Positions 57,033 through 64,000 of a stretch of DNA of 64,000 nt are shown here, in pieces. Location of the stretch: contig NZ_BAGC01000053.1 in assembly GCF_000308655.1 (NCBI RefSeq), forward strand, positions 62,001 through 126,000. The letters run 5' to 3'. This DNA comes from Nocardia niigatensis NBRC 100131 (lineage in GTDB: Bacteria > Actinomycetota > Actinomycetes > Mycobacteriales > Mycobacteriaceae). Both the position numbers and the translations under genes were made by a program. The notes under the pieces were generated by a model. It was not told where the DNA came from, did no database searches, and worked only from the letters and a program-made list of their open reading frames with translations. Position 1 is the first letter of the stretch, and the number at the start of each line of letters is the position of its first letter.

Positions 57033-57642
57033 CTGAACCCCTTCACCTGGTCGGCCTTGGAATCCAACTCGGACACCATGCCGTAGTGCGGCAACTCCCC
57101 CGCACCCGTCTATCAACGTTTCCCGGTATCACAAAGCCTGAAGAATCGGACATTTCGAACGTCTGGTTAAGAACGCGGGCTCACAACATGCCCGGCATAC
57201 AGTTTTTCGCGTCGCGTTCTCGAACGGCACGTTGCGATACGGTCACAGACCACGAGAGGGAATGCCGATCAAGTACGCGAAATCCACTACCACCCAGGGA
57301 AATTCGGTCAGAACAAGGTCCAACGATCAGGCGAGCACGAGCCTAACATGCCTCGATCCGGAGCGAGGAACATTGGCACAGTGTTCTCGGCCTGGAACCG
57401 GTAACATGCGGGTCACCTCTTTCTCGGGCGTCCGGCAGACTCGCGCCGAGTCATCCGAACCGTCCGGTCGGGAGGATCTCAATAGCGGGCATTGTCTCAG
57501 CGTTCACAGCACAGGCGGATGTCATCGGCAACACGAGCCATCGCATCCGGTTTCCCGGCCCCAGCACGGTTACTCTCATACTCTCACTCACCGATCTAGA
57601 TCTAGCTGCCAGGAAAACCAATCCGCGGGAAGGATCGAATAC
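57033..57642. other. Intergenic region between the NRPS and lipase genes
   Basis: About 610 nt with no supported gene and lower G+C than the flanks. It should contain the NRPS promoter (leftward) and the lipase promoter (rightward). A CTAGATCTAG palindrome lies near 57596-57605, about 40 nt before the lipase start, preceded by a twofold TACTCTCA-like repeat. No known box was recognised. Confidence 0.4.
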
Positions 57643-58956
57643 GTGAGGAGCGAAAAGCTCGTCTGCGCCTTTGCTTTGACCGGAGTGCTCGTCGCGTCCA
57701 GCGCGGCCGTTTCTGCGCAACCCGCCGCGGCGGAACCGGCCACCGAGGTGGCAGCGGCAGATTTCTATATTCCACCCATGCCCCTGCCCGGCGGTGCGGG
57801 CGACATCGTCCGCAGCGAGTCGGTGCCACTGGCGCTGTCGGCCCCCGGCCAGCCCGGGATCATTCCGGCCACCTCGACGCGCATCATGTATGTCAGCAGC
57901 GACGCCAATGACGCGCCGACCGCTGTGGTGGGCACCTATCTCCAGCCGACACAGCCGTGGACCGGCCCGGGTGAACGGCCGCTGGTCGCGTATGCGGGCG
58001 GCACGAAGGGACAGGGCAAGCAGTGCGCCCCCTCGAAACTGCTGTCGCAGGTCGTGCAGTTTCAGCCGCCGGCCGACGCAATTTTCGAATACGACCTCCT
58101 GGCGCTGTTCACGCTGCTCTCGCGCGGCATGGCGGTGGTGATGACCGACTATCACGGCCTGGGCACACCGGACACCCACGACTACCTCAACCGGAAGGCC
58201 CAGGGCTACGCGGTACTCGACTCCGCCCGTGCCGCGACCAGGTTGCCCGGCAACGGGCTCGGTGCTCACCCGCCGGTTATCCTTTACGGGTACTCACAGG
58301 GCGGAATGGCCTCGGCCGCCGCAGCCGAGCTGCAGCCGGATTACGCTCCCGACCTGGACGTACGCGCCGCCTATGCCGGCGGCCCGGTTGTGGACGACCA
58401 ATATTTCATCGGGTACAACGACGGCCGCCCCTCCGTCGCGCCCGCCTTTGCATGGATCCTCAACGGCATCGCCGCCGACTACCCCGACACCCGTCAGGTG
58501 CTCGACGCCGAACTCAACGACACCGGCAAGGCCGTCCTGCGGGACTCGGCCGACAAGTGCGCCGGCCTCTTCGGCCTGTTCGAGTGGTATCAGAACACCG
58601 CCCAGTGGACCACCAGCGGCCAACCGCTCACAGCCGTGATCGATCGCTCCCCGGTCTTGAAGGCTGCGTTCGACGAGCAGCGGCTCGGCACGCGTACCCC
58701 GGCGGTCCCGGTTCTGATCGCGGCGGCCCGCAACGACGAGGGGACGCCTTACCCGGCCATCCGCGATATGGCCGCCCAATGGTGCGGTGGCGGCGCTCCC
58801 GTGCAGCTCGACGCGAACGCCACGATTCCGGCCGTCTCCGGCGCCGTGGGCACCCATGTGCTGGCCTTCTTCCCCGCGCTCGCGGCCTCGCAGCAGTGGA
58901 TGACCGACCGCCTCGCCGGCTTGCCGGCGCCGGTGAACTGTGGCGCCCTGCCCTGA
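57643..58956 (+). CDS. Secreted lipase of the secretory lipase (LIP) family
   Basis: A 437-aa secreted alpha/beta-hydrolase. The GTG start at 57643 follows GGAAGGA. A Sec signal peptide (VCAFALTGVLVASSAAVSAQ, cleavage near AQPAAAEP) precedes the mature domain. The nucleophile is S218 in GYSQGG. A likely catalytic Asp is in AARNDEGTPY and the His in GTHVLAFFPA. The sequence resembles the CAL-A-type LIP family, common in Nocardia and Mycobacterium, that hydrolyses acylglycerols or esters outside the cell. It is followed by a strong hairpin terminator. It is divergent from the NRPS gene, with no clear functional link. Confidence 0.88.
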   Translation: MRSEKLVCAFALTGVLVASSAAVSAQPAAAEPATEVAAADFYIPPMPLPGGAGDIVRSESVPLALSAPGQPGIIPATSTRIMYVSSDANDAPTAVVGTYLQPTQPWTGPGERPLVAYAGGTKGQGKQCAPSKLLSQVVQFQPPADAIFEYDLLALFTLLSRGMAVVMTDYHGLGTPDTHDYLNRKAQGYAVLDSARAATRLPGNGLGAHPPVILYGYSQGGMASAAAAELQPDYAPDLDVRAAYAGGPVVDDQYFIGYNDGRPSVAPAFAWILNGIAADYPDTRQVLDAELNDTGKAVLRDSADKCAGLFGLFEWYQNTAQWTTSGQPLTAVIDRSPVLKAAFDEQRLGTRTPAVPVLIAAARNDEGTPYPAIRDMAAQWCGGGAPVQLDANATIPAVSGAVGTHVLAFFPALAASQQWMTDRLAGLPAPVNCGALP

Positions 58957-58983
58957 CCCGACTCAACGATCCGGCCCGGCGCG

Positions 58984-59013
58984 CGCCGCTATCCCATGGG
59001 ATAGCGGCGTTTT
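58984..59013 (+). terminator. Rho-independent terminator after the lipase gene
   Basis: A perfect 26-bp palindrome centred on CCCATGGG with arms CGCCGCTATC / GATAGCGGCG, immediately followed by TTTT. It is the clearest intrinsic terminator in the window. Confidence 0.8.
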
Positions 59014-59471
59014 CCGTTCGGCGAGGACCGCATCCGCGCCCGGCCGGCCAGGCGACGATTCCACCATTCCGGCCTGATGCGACACCACAGCAGCAGCTTC
59101 CCGGCGACGGACCGCACCTGATGCAGTACGGCGAGGTTGCCGGACCAGGACTGGAACGCGTCCAGCACCTGCCGGCGGTCGTGCCCCGAGTCGACCCGGA
59201 GCCGGTCCTCGATATCGCGAACCATGCGGCGCGCCAACGGTTTGCACAGCCGATCCTCTCCGGCGCCGAGTCCGCCGACAGAGAACCGTTGTCGCGGTTG
59301 ACATCCCGAGCCGTGACGCCGGACCACTCCCATGCCTCGACCTGTCACGGCTGCCAGGTGTGGATGGGCTGCCGGCATGACCGTCCGGACCACCGGAGCA
59401 GAGTTGCTGCGTTGCTGCGGAGTTGGGACTTCAGATCGCTCGCGGGGCGGCTGCGGCGGCGTGCCCTCCAT
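58989..59471 (-). CDS. Possible hypothetical protein, low confidence
   Basis: A minus-strand frame of up to 160 codons with protein-like stretches (RMVRDIEDRLRVDSGHDRRQ, then VLDAFQSWSGNLAVLHQV). It ends inside the lipase terminator hairpin, so its last residues (KRRYPMG) are encoded by the stem. The N-terminal part is low-complexity and arginine-rich; the true start may be near 59300. No family recognised. It may be a remnant. Confidence 0.35.
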   Translation of the reverse strand: MEGTPPQPPRERSEVPTPQQRSNSAPVVRTVMPAAHPHLAAVTGRGMGVVRRHGSGCQPRQRFSVGGLGAGEDRLCKPLARRMVRDIEDRLRVDSGHDRRQVLDAFQSWSGNLAVLHQVRSVAGKLLLWCRIRPEWWNRRLAGRARMRSSPNGKRRYPMG

Positions 59472-59962
59472 GGCCGATCAATCTCCAGCTATTCAATAGC
59501 ATCAACACTGGACAACGGTCACGATTTCAGACACGGTCTCGCCGTGCCGCGCAAACAGCGGAAATACGCTCGCGGGCGCCCAATTTGTTCGTTATGGGAC
59601 GGTCATTAAATGGACAAAACGGAACTTCTTTCGGTAAATCCTTAAAAATCGGCCCGCTGCCGGTAATTTGGCGAATGATCCGCTATCACCCCTCGGCGGA
59701 TCCTCGGTTGCGGGGGCGCGCCCACCAACGCTCCCCAACGTTGCGCGGTGGTGCCGTTAGCTCAGCGGCACCACCGTCGGGTACCCGAACCGAAACATGC
59801 ACGCGAACAGGAAGAGGAAATGACCGTTACACCATCGGCGGCACGGTCCTGCGCACGTACCGCCTTACCGGCCCTGCGCTGCCATCTTCAAGTCCTTCTT
59901 CGACGAGCCCTCTTCCACCAGTGTCCCGAATAATCGAATCGCGAGCGGAGGACGAGAACACT
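59472..59962. other. Intergenic region, no supported gene
   Basis: About 490 nt. It includes an A+T-rich patch around 59600-59660 that could hold the promoter of the small gene at 59963. Nothing else is supported. Confidence 0.4.
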
Positions 59963-60145
59963 GTGACAGCAGAGAACGCAACGTTCGGCCACGTTCAGGT
60001 TGTATGGAGCAGCGAGAGGTCCCTCTTCATGGCCTTCAGCGACAACTTCCCGGGTGTGTACACCAAAGATCGGTGGTCCGCCTTGCGCGCTCGCCGCCTC
60101 ATGGAAGAACGCTTGAGAAGCCTATTGATCGCCAACGACCTGTGA
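59963..60145 (+). CDS. 60-aa hypothetical small protein
   Basis: A GTG start at 59963 follows GGAGGA (spacing about 10 nt). The product reads FGHVQVVWSSERSLFMAF, then DNFPGVYTKDRW, then a basic helix RARRLMEERLRSLL. It looks like a compact folded peptide with an N-terminal beta region and C-terminal helix. It is not an MbtH-like protein: the conserved Trp/Pro pattern of MbtH is absent. No homologue recognised. Confidence 0.45.
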   Translation: MTAENATFGHVQVVWSSERSLFMAFSDNFPGVYTKDRWSALRARRLMEERLRSLLIANDL

Positions 60146-60578
60146 GACTCGGACGTTACCACGCAAGACAATCATCCGACAGGCCCAGTAACGGCGAGTC
60201 ACATCTATTCACACCCGACCGCTGTCACAATTCACAATTCTAGGTCAGCACTTGGGAACTCCAGAACTCGCCGTCCACTTTGTCGGTATTTGGACGATCC
60301 TGTCATTCATCATCGGGTGGGCCTTGATGGGGAGGCGACACTGATTCTCAGAGTCGAACACCTCCCCCAGGGTTGCATCTCCCGATGACTCGAGCCATTC
60401 GACGATGAGCAGACGCCTTCCCCACCGGAGTCGAGAAGGCCGGCGGCGGTGCATTCGGTTCGGTTGCGCTCGGACCGGTTGTGCGCGAGGCGATCGCGAC
60501 ACCACCCACGGTGTCTACGAGAGCGCAGCCGCCGAAGTCGATTTCGAAGCTCGCGACCAACTGCCATGGGCTGCCGCG
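60146..60578. other. Intergenic region, no supported gene
   Basis: About 430 nt downstream of the exonuclease gene on the minus strand. It might contain the lost C-terminal part of that exonuclease in another frame, but no convincing motif was found. Confidence 0.35.
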
Positions 60579-61079
60579 CTACGAGTCAGCGCGCACAGGA
60601 TCCATCGCACGGCCCTCAGGCGCTCCGAAACCGACCGCCGTCGTGTCCGGTGCGGCGTGGTCGACCAGCCCGTCCAGCCCGTTGCAGGGCACGCCGGGCG
60701 ATACCGCTTTCGCCAGCTGCAATGTGTTGAGCAGGACCGGCGGCTCCCAATCCGACAGATGGCGTTCCACGGTCGCGTTGTGGGCTACCAGTACGCGCCC
60801 GGACAGGGCCGCGCCCATCGATGGCTCGATCTGCGCCCACAGGGGGCAGTCGGCGACATCGCTTTCACGGATGCCGTGCATCTTCTGTGTCACAATAGGA
60901 TTGACCCGGTTGAGCGGCTGGAGGAGCCGACACCGGATGTTGTCCGGGCCGACTACGGCACCGTCGACGGGGACGATGGCGATTTCGATGATTTCCGGTG
61001 TCGGGCGGCGGCCGTTGCCCTCGGCATCGACGACGGCGAGCTGCCTGTCACGCAAGGCTGTGGGTACCTCGGCGATCAT
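60579..61079 (-). CDS. DnaQ-like 3'-5' exonuclease domain protein, possibly truncated
   Basis: A 166-aa protein with the DEDD exonuclease fold. ExoI has AVVDAEGNGR (Asp/Glu pair near residues 18-20), ExoII has RVLVAHNATVERHLSDW, and LLNTLQLAKAVSPGVPCNGLDGLVDHA follows. The normal ExoIII region (HxAxxDA) is not present: the frame continues GFGAPEGRAMDPVRADS and stops. The gene therefore looks C-terminally truncated or frameshifted and may be inactive. It starts 6 nt after a Nudix fragment on the same strand. Confidence 0.65.
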   Translation of the reverse strand: MIAEVPTALRDRQLAVVDAEGNGRRPTPEIIEIAIVPVDGAVVGPDNIRCRLLQPLNRVNPIVTQKMHGIRESDVADCPLWAQIEPSMGAALSGRVLVAHNATVERHLSDWEPPVLLNTLQLAKAVSPGVPCNGLDGLVDHAAPDTTAVGFGAPEGRAMDPVRADS

Positions 61080-61085
61080 CGCTGA

Positions 61086-61370
61086 TCAGCTCCATCCGTG
61101 CAGATCGAACGGTGCTCGTTGATGGCAGTTTCTGATCCCGGCTGCCTGATACGGGATTGTGTTGGTTGGGAGTGCGTTAGGGTCGGCCCACAGCAGGCCC
61201 GCGCACTTGGTCGGCTCCATATTGCGTGGCTCGCCGATCCATTGGTCGGCCTCGAAGAAGAACCCGATGCGTCCCGCGCCGGAGTCGCTGCGTTGGTGCA
61301 GAACATGGGCGAACCGCAGATCAGATGGGGTTACGACGACCCCGATCTCTTCGTGGGCTTCTCGGATCAC
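61086..61370 (-). pseudogene. Nudix hydrolase fragment, N-terminally decayed
   Basis: The frame carries the second half of a Nudix box, VIREAHEEIGVVV, followed by FAHVLHQRSDSGAGRIGFFFEADQWIGEPRN and TNTIPYQAAGI, typical of MutT-like proteins. The first half of the box (GGHxExGE) is absent: upstream the same frame reads unrelated, scrambled residues. I interpret this as a pseudogene formerly in an operon with the exonuclease. Confidence 0.55.
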
Positions 61371-61598
61371 AACCGGCCCGTCTATGTCGCGTTGGCGGTC
61401 ACGGTCGAGGGCGTACGCGAAATCCTCGGGCCTGCCCCGGTGACGGCGGTGAGGGCGCGAAATTCTGGCTGCAGATCCTGACCAAGCTGAAAACCGCGAC
61501 GTCTAGGAAGTCGGCATGCTCGTGTGCGACGGATTGGTACAGCGGTGGTCTTTGTTGAGTGGATCGTTCGGTAGCCGAGGACGTTGGGCTCGGCGGTG

Positions 61599-61612
61599 GG
61601 GTCTTCGGACCC
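61599..61612 (+). promoter_or_regulatory. Palindromic DevR-box-like element upstream of miniprotein copy 2
   Basis: GGGTCTTCGGACCC has perfect GGGTC / GACCC arms around a 4-nt spacer and matches GGGAC-N4-GTCCC at 8 of 10 positions. It is part of a 20-nt block 17/20 identical to the one before miniprotein copy 1. It ends 82 nt before the ATG. Confidence 0.5.
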
Positions 61613-61694
61613 TGCTGATACCGGGGGTTGCCGTGTGATCGTCGAACTCGACACGGTCGGAGATGTGCGCCGGCCCCGGTTCGAGGAGAGATCG

Positions 61695-61799
61695 ATGGAC
61701 ATGAACAACATGGACATGCAGTCGCCGCTGATGCAGGTGTGCCACACGGTCATGATGTGGCTGCATCAGCAGGGAATTCTGCCCCCGATGACCATGTGA
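61695..61799 (+). CDS. 34-aa methionine-rich miniprotein (copy 2)
   Basis: A 34-aa peptide, MDMNNMDMQSP... ending PPMTM, with 10 Met, two His and one Cys. A GAGGAGAG ribosome-binding site precedes the ATG. It is paralogous to 17400-17501 with conserved MDMQSP, MQ, His, MMWL, QGI and PPMTM at the same spacing. It heads a three-gene operon with a SHOCT-domain membrane protein (41 nt downstream) and a DUF302 protein. Conservation of both the peptide and the upstream box argues that it is translated and functional. No named family is known to me. Confidence 0.72.
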   Translation: MDMNNMDMQSPLMQVCHTVMMWLHQQGILPPMTM

Positions 61800-61840
61800 T
61801 CGCCTGCGGCAGCGGCTGATCGATTCGAGGGAGTACGGAC

Positions 61841-62098
61841 ATGATGATGTGGTACGGCAATGGCATGGGTGGCTGGGGCTACGCCCTGATGACCATCGGC
61901 ATGCTGATCTTCTGGGCACTCGTGATCGGGGGCTTCGTCACACTCATTCGCTACTCGGGTGGACCCGCCCCGCGCGGCGACACCGGTACGCGGCCCACCC
62001 CGCAGCAGATGCTGGCCGAGCGATACGCGCGCGGGGAGATCGACGACGAGGAATACACCCGCCGCCTGAAGGTCCTCGGCAGCGACACGTCGAGTTGA
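61841..62098 (+). CDS. SHOCT-domain small membrane protein
   Basis: An 85-aa protein. It has a Met/Gly-rich N-terminus (MMMWYGNGMGGWGY), one transmembrane helix (ALMTIGMLIFWALVIGGFVTLI), and a C-terminal SHOCT motif (LAERYARGEIDDEEYTRRLKVL). SHOCT domains are short oligomerisation modules attached to many membrane proteins. It is the second gene of the miniprotein operon. The metal-like MxxxM/W-rich N-terminus echoes the miniprotein. Confidence 0.85.
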   Translation: MMMWYGNGMGGWGYALMTIGMLIFWALVIGGFVTLIRYSGGPAPRGDTGTRPTPQQMLAERYARGEIDDEEYTRRLKVLGSDTSS

Positions 62099-62134
62099 CC
62101 GCGGGATCCGGGACAGCGCCGAAAGGGACGAACA

Positions 62135-62530
62135 ATGGACACGAAATTGACGGCCACCCTGCGCGGATCCTTCGACGACGCGGTCGAGCGAACTCGAACG
62201 GCCTTGGCGCGGCAGGGTTTCGGCGTGCTGACCGAGATCGATGTGCGTGCGACCATGCGCGCCAAGCTCGGGGTGGATATGGAGGATTACCTGATCCTGG
62301 GTGCCTGCAATCCGCCGTTGGCCCACCGTGCGCTCGATGCCGAGCGGCGCATCGGCGTGCTGCTGCCCTGCAACGTCGTGGTACGCGGCATCGGACCCGA
62401 CACGGTGCTGGTCGAAGCGGCCGACCCGCAGATGATGGCCGACCTGGTCGACGTGCCAGGGGTGAAGGAGGTTGCCGATGAAGCCGGCGACCGCCTCCAC
62501 GCGGCCATCGACGAGATCGCAGCCGGATAG
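62135..62530 (+). CDS. DUF302-domain protein
   Basis: A 131-aa single-domain DUF302 protein with EDYLILGACNPPLAHRAL, GVLLPCNVVV and TVLVEAADPQMMADL. It is paralogous to the C-terminal half of the GyrI-DUF302 protein at 7844-8722. It is the third gene of the miniprotein/SHOCT operon, 36 nt after SHOCT. The function is unknown. DUF302 proteins recur with heavy-metal or sulfur-stress genes. Confidence 0.85.
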   Translation: MDTKLTATLRGSFDDAVERTRTALARQGFGVLTEIDVRATMRAKLGVDMEDYLILGACNPPLAHRALDAERRIGVLLPCNVVVRGIGPDTVLVEAADPQMMADLVDVPGVKEVADEAGDRLHAAIDEIAAG

Positions 62531-62639
62531 CGCTGTGGCTCAATGGGTTTGGCCCGACGGTGATGCCCGGTGTGGTCGTGGCCGGCGTGATCGTGTCCGC
62601 TGCGAGCATGGTCATGCGTGGCCCGGTGACCGCAGTGGT

Positions 62640-62740
62640 TGTGCGCCGAAGCTGATACCGCCGTTCCACAGCACCGCGGCCAGCGGCACATTGCCGATCG
62701 AGCAGACGAACGACAGGATCGCCGATGGAAGAATGCGTTG
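62640..62740 (-). pseudogene. Fragment of a DUF318/ArsP-like permease
   Basis: A minus-strand frame reads ILPSAILSFVCSIGNVPLAA followed by VLWNGGISFG, a signature of ArsP/DUF318-type membrane permeases. It then runs out of frame. A His-rich stretch (GHDHAGHDHTGHH) in a different frame at about 62540-62600 may be the former C-terminal tail. The rest of the gene is absent, so this is a relic. Confidence 0.5.
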
Positions 62741-62795
62741 GCCGCGCCGCGGCCGGGCACGGCGGTGCTGGGCCATCTGACCGAAGGCACGCTGG

Positions 62796-63428
62796 TCAGT
62801 GCTCGTCCTCGAGGTAGTAGTCGGCCAGGACTGTCCCGAAATGGGTTGTCCGGTCGATTATTCCCGCGGCATCGGTGACGAGGACTCCGACCCGCCATGC
62901 GGTGATCAGTTCGACGATGCCGCCGACCGCCATCAGAACCGACCCGCGGAACAGGTCGCGATCCCTGTCTTTGCGCAGATGGGGCTCCATACCCGTGGCG
63001 AGCACCTCCGTGGCGACCAGAATCAGATCGTGGCGGCGGCGTTCGAGGACCGCGCAGCCCGCATGGTCACCGAAAAGCACTGGCGCGCGGCGCGGATCGT
63101 CGGCGAAGTTGACGACCATCACCTCGATCACCCGGTGCAAGACCGCGAGCGGTGGTGTGACCGCGAGGTCTGCCAGGATCGTGGCCAGGGTGGCCGTGGT
63201 TTCCTGGCGGACCTGATCCCACGCCGCGGCCAGCAGCGTGTCCCGGTCGGCGAAGCTCTCGCGGAAGTACCGGTCGTTGAGGCCCGCCCGAGCACACACG
63301 CTGCGCAGACTGACGGCGCCCCAACCTCCTTCCGCCCAGATATCGATCGCGGCATCGATCAGCTGCGCGCGGCGTGCGGTGCGCCGCGCCTCGGCGGTAC
63401 GGCCGCCCCAGGTCTGGGGTGAAGTCAT
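62796..63428 (-). CDS. TetR-family transcriptional regulator
   Basis: A 210-aa repressor. The N-terminal HTH (about 20-65) reads QLIDAAIDIWAEGGWGAVSL, then RAGLNDRYFRESFADRDTLL, and a C-terminal ligand domain follows. It is divergent from the SRPBCC gene at 63595. The inverted repeat at 63464-63490 in the 166-nt gap is the likely operator. The ligand is unknown. Confidence 0.87.
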   Translation of the reverse strand: MTSPQTWGGRTAEARRTARRAQLIDAAIDIWAEGGWGAVSLRSVCARAGLNDRYFRESFADRDTLLAAAWDQVRQETTATLATILADLAVTPPLAVLHRVIEVMVVNFADDPRRAPVLFGDHAGCAVLERRRHDLILVATEVLATGMEPHLRKDRDRDLFRGSVLMAVGGIVELITAWRVGVLVTDAAGIIDRTTHFGTVLADYYLEDEH

Positions 63429-63463
63429 TCATCCATCTTGACAACGCCATGCCCGGCGGGTGT

Positions 63464-63490
63464 CAATTGGTGACGAAGTGCCACCAATTG
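63464..63490. promoter_or_regulatory. TetR operator: perfect 9-bp inverted repeat
   Basis: CAATTGGTG, 9-nt spacer, CACCAATTG. Perfect arms in the intergenic region between the divergent TetR and SRPBCC genes. A third CAATTGGTG-like arm overlaps at 63485-63493, giving an extended operator. Confidence 0.65.
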
Positions 63491-63594
63491 GTGTGCCGGG
63501 CTGCCGACAGTCGGGGACGACAGCCACACCCGCTGAGACACCTGATGCGTTCGAAAGTCGTTCAGGCTGTACGTAAGACAACGGAGTGCCCCGC

Positions 63595-64000
63595 ATGAGA
63601 TGGTCCAGTACCGCATCACGCCGACTGCCCGCGTCGATCGACGACGTGTGGGCAGTGGTCTCGGATCTGTCCCGCTACGGCGAATGGTTACCGTGCCACC
63701 AACAGTGGCTCGATCCACTGCCGACACCGCCCAGAAGAGGAACATCCGCCACCGAGCAAATCACCGCCTTCGGCGCCGTCCATGAGATCCGCTGGACCAT
63801 CACCGAGTGGACACCGCCATCGATGCTGCACTTCAGCGCCGCGGTGCCGGGACTGCTGACGTTCTCCTACGGGGCGCAACTGCAACCGATCGGCCCCGCT
63901 TCGAGCAGCATCACCCTCCGGGCGAATCTCACCGGAGCGGTGCTCCGACAATTGAAAACGGACCAACTCCAGTCCGCCACAAGGACAGAACTCGATCGAG
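63595..64000 (+). CDS. SRPBCC-superfamily protein, truncated by window edge
   Basis: The ATG at 63595 (GGAG about 9 nt upstream) opens a frame that runs through the right edge of the window (135 codons seen). The product has the START/polyketide-cyclase-like pattern: SIDDVWAVVSDLSRYGEWLP, then VHEIRWTITEWTPPSMLHF, then SSSITLRANLTGAV. SRPBCC proteins bind hydrophobic ligands; many such actinobacterial proteins are paired with TetR regulators, as here. Confidence 0.8.
   Translation, partial: MRWSSTASRRLPASIDDVWAVVSDLSRYGEWLPCHQQWLDPLPTPPRRGTSATEQITAFGAVHEIRWTITEWTPPSMLHFSAAVPGLLTFSYGAQLQPIGPASSSITLRANLTGAVLRQLKTDQLQSATRTELDR

Noticed and set aside
59751..59820. tRNA-like TTAGCTCAG sequence
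   Set aside because: It resembles a D-arm, but no T-arm, anticodon stem or acceptor pairing follows.
59963..60145. MbtH-like protein for the NRPS
   Set aside because: The size is right, but the conserved MbtH Trp/Pro/Ser pattern is absent and it is separated from the NRPS by other genes.
1..64000. CRISPR arrays, insertion sequences, prophage or integrases
   Set aside because: No regularly spaced repeats, transposase or integrase were found. The only recombinase-like protein (24206-24580) lacks the catalytic Ser.

Overview
The window is high-GC actinobacterial DNA. A DevR/DosR-DevS hypoxia/nitric-oxide regulon, Acg-type nitroreductases, tandem universal stress proteins, a group-3b-type [NiFe]-hydrogenase operon, an actinobacterial secretory lipase and a giant NRPS together suggest the order Mycobacteriales, most likely Nocardia or a close relative. 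The genus is inferred from gene content only.

Region 1 (1-17.5 kb) looks like a dormancy/hypoxia island. It holds a nitroreductase tail, the response regulator devR, a MgtA-type P-type ATPase, a PPOX-fold flavoprotein, a P1B-5 ATPase with a C-terminal hemerythrin domain, a PAP2 phosphatase and a GyrI-DUF302 protein. These are followed by a flavodoxin / DUF2267 / 58-aa membrane protein / PEP synthase run, the GAF-GAF histidine kinase devS, and a minus-strand USP / nitroreductase / USP operon. A 33-aa methionine-rich miniprotein closes the island. Candidate DevR boxes (GGGAC-N4-GTCCC type) lie in front of many of these units.

Region 2 (17.5-25 kb) has a TetR repressor divergent from a Tat-exported flavin amine oxidase, with a palindromic operator between them. 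Next is a compact hydrogenase operon: beta, a cNMP-binding protein, gamma, alpha and a maturation protease. The gene for the small (delta) subunit is missing; only a 16-codon ORF remains where it should be. Convergent to this operon is a tightly overlapping three-gene operon: DUF35, a resolvase-like protein and a 48-aa membrane protein.

Region 3 (25-57 kb) has two convergent paralogous NB-ARC/LuxR regulators and a His-rich repeat protein. It ends with a 24.4-kb seven-module NRPS gene (C-A-T x4, C-A-T-E, C-A-T, C-A-T-TE) whose stop overlaps the start of an FkbM-family methyltransferase. I do not recognise the product; only the last A domain gives a confident substrate (Thr).

Region 4 (57-64 kb) has a secreted lipase with a clear terminator, then a gene-poor stretch with decayed genes (Nudix, a possibly truncated exonuclease, a permease fragment). 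A second hypoxia-type operon follows: a 34-aa paralogue of the methionine-rich miniprotein, a SHOCT-domain membrane protein and a DUF302 protein, preceded by the same DevR-box-like block found upstream of the first miniprotein. The window ends with a TetR gene divergent from a truncated SRPBCC protein.

The items most worth following are the duplicated methionine-rich miniproteins under a shared upstream element, the hydrogenase operon that has lost its small subunit, and the uncharacterised heptapeptide NRPS.
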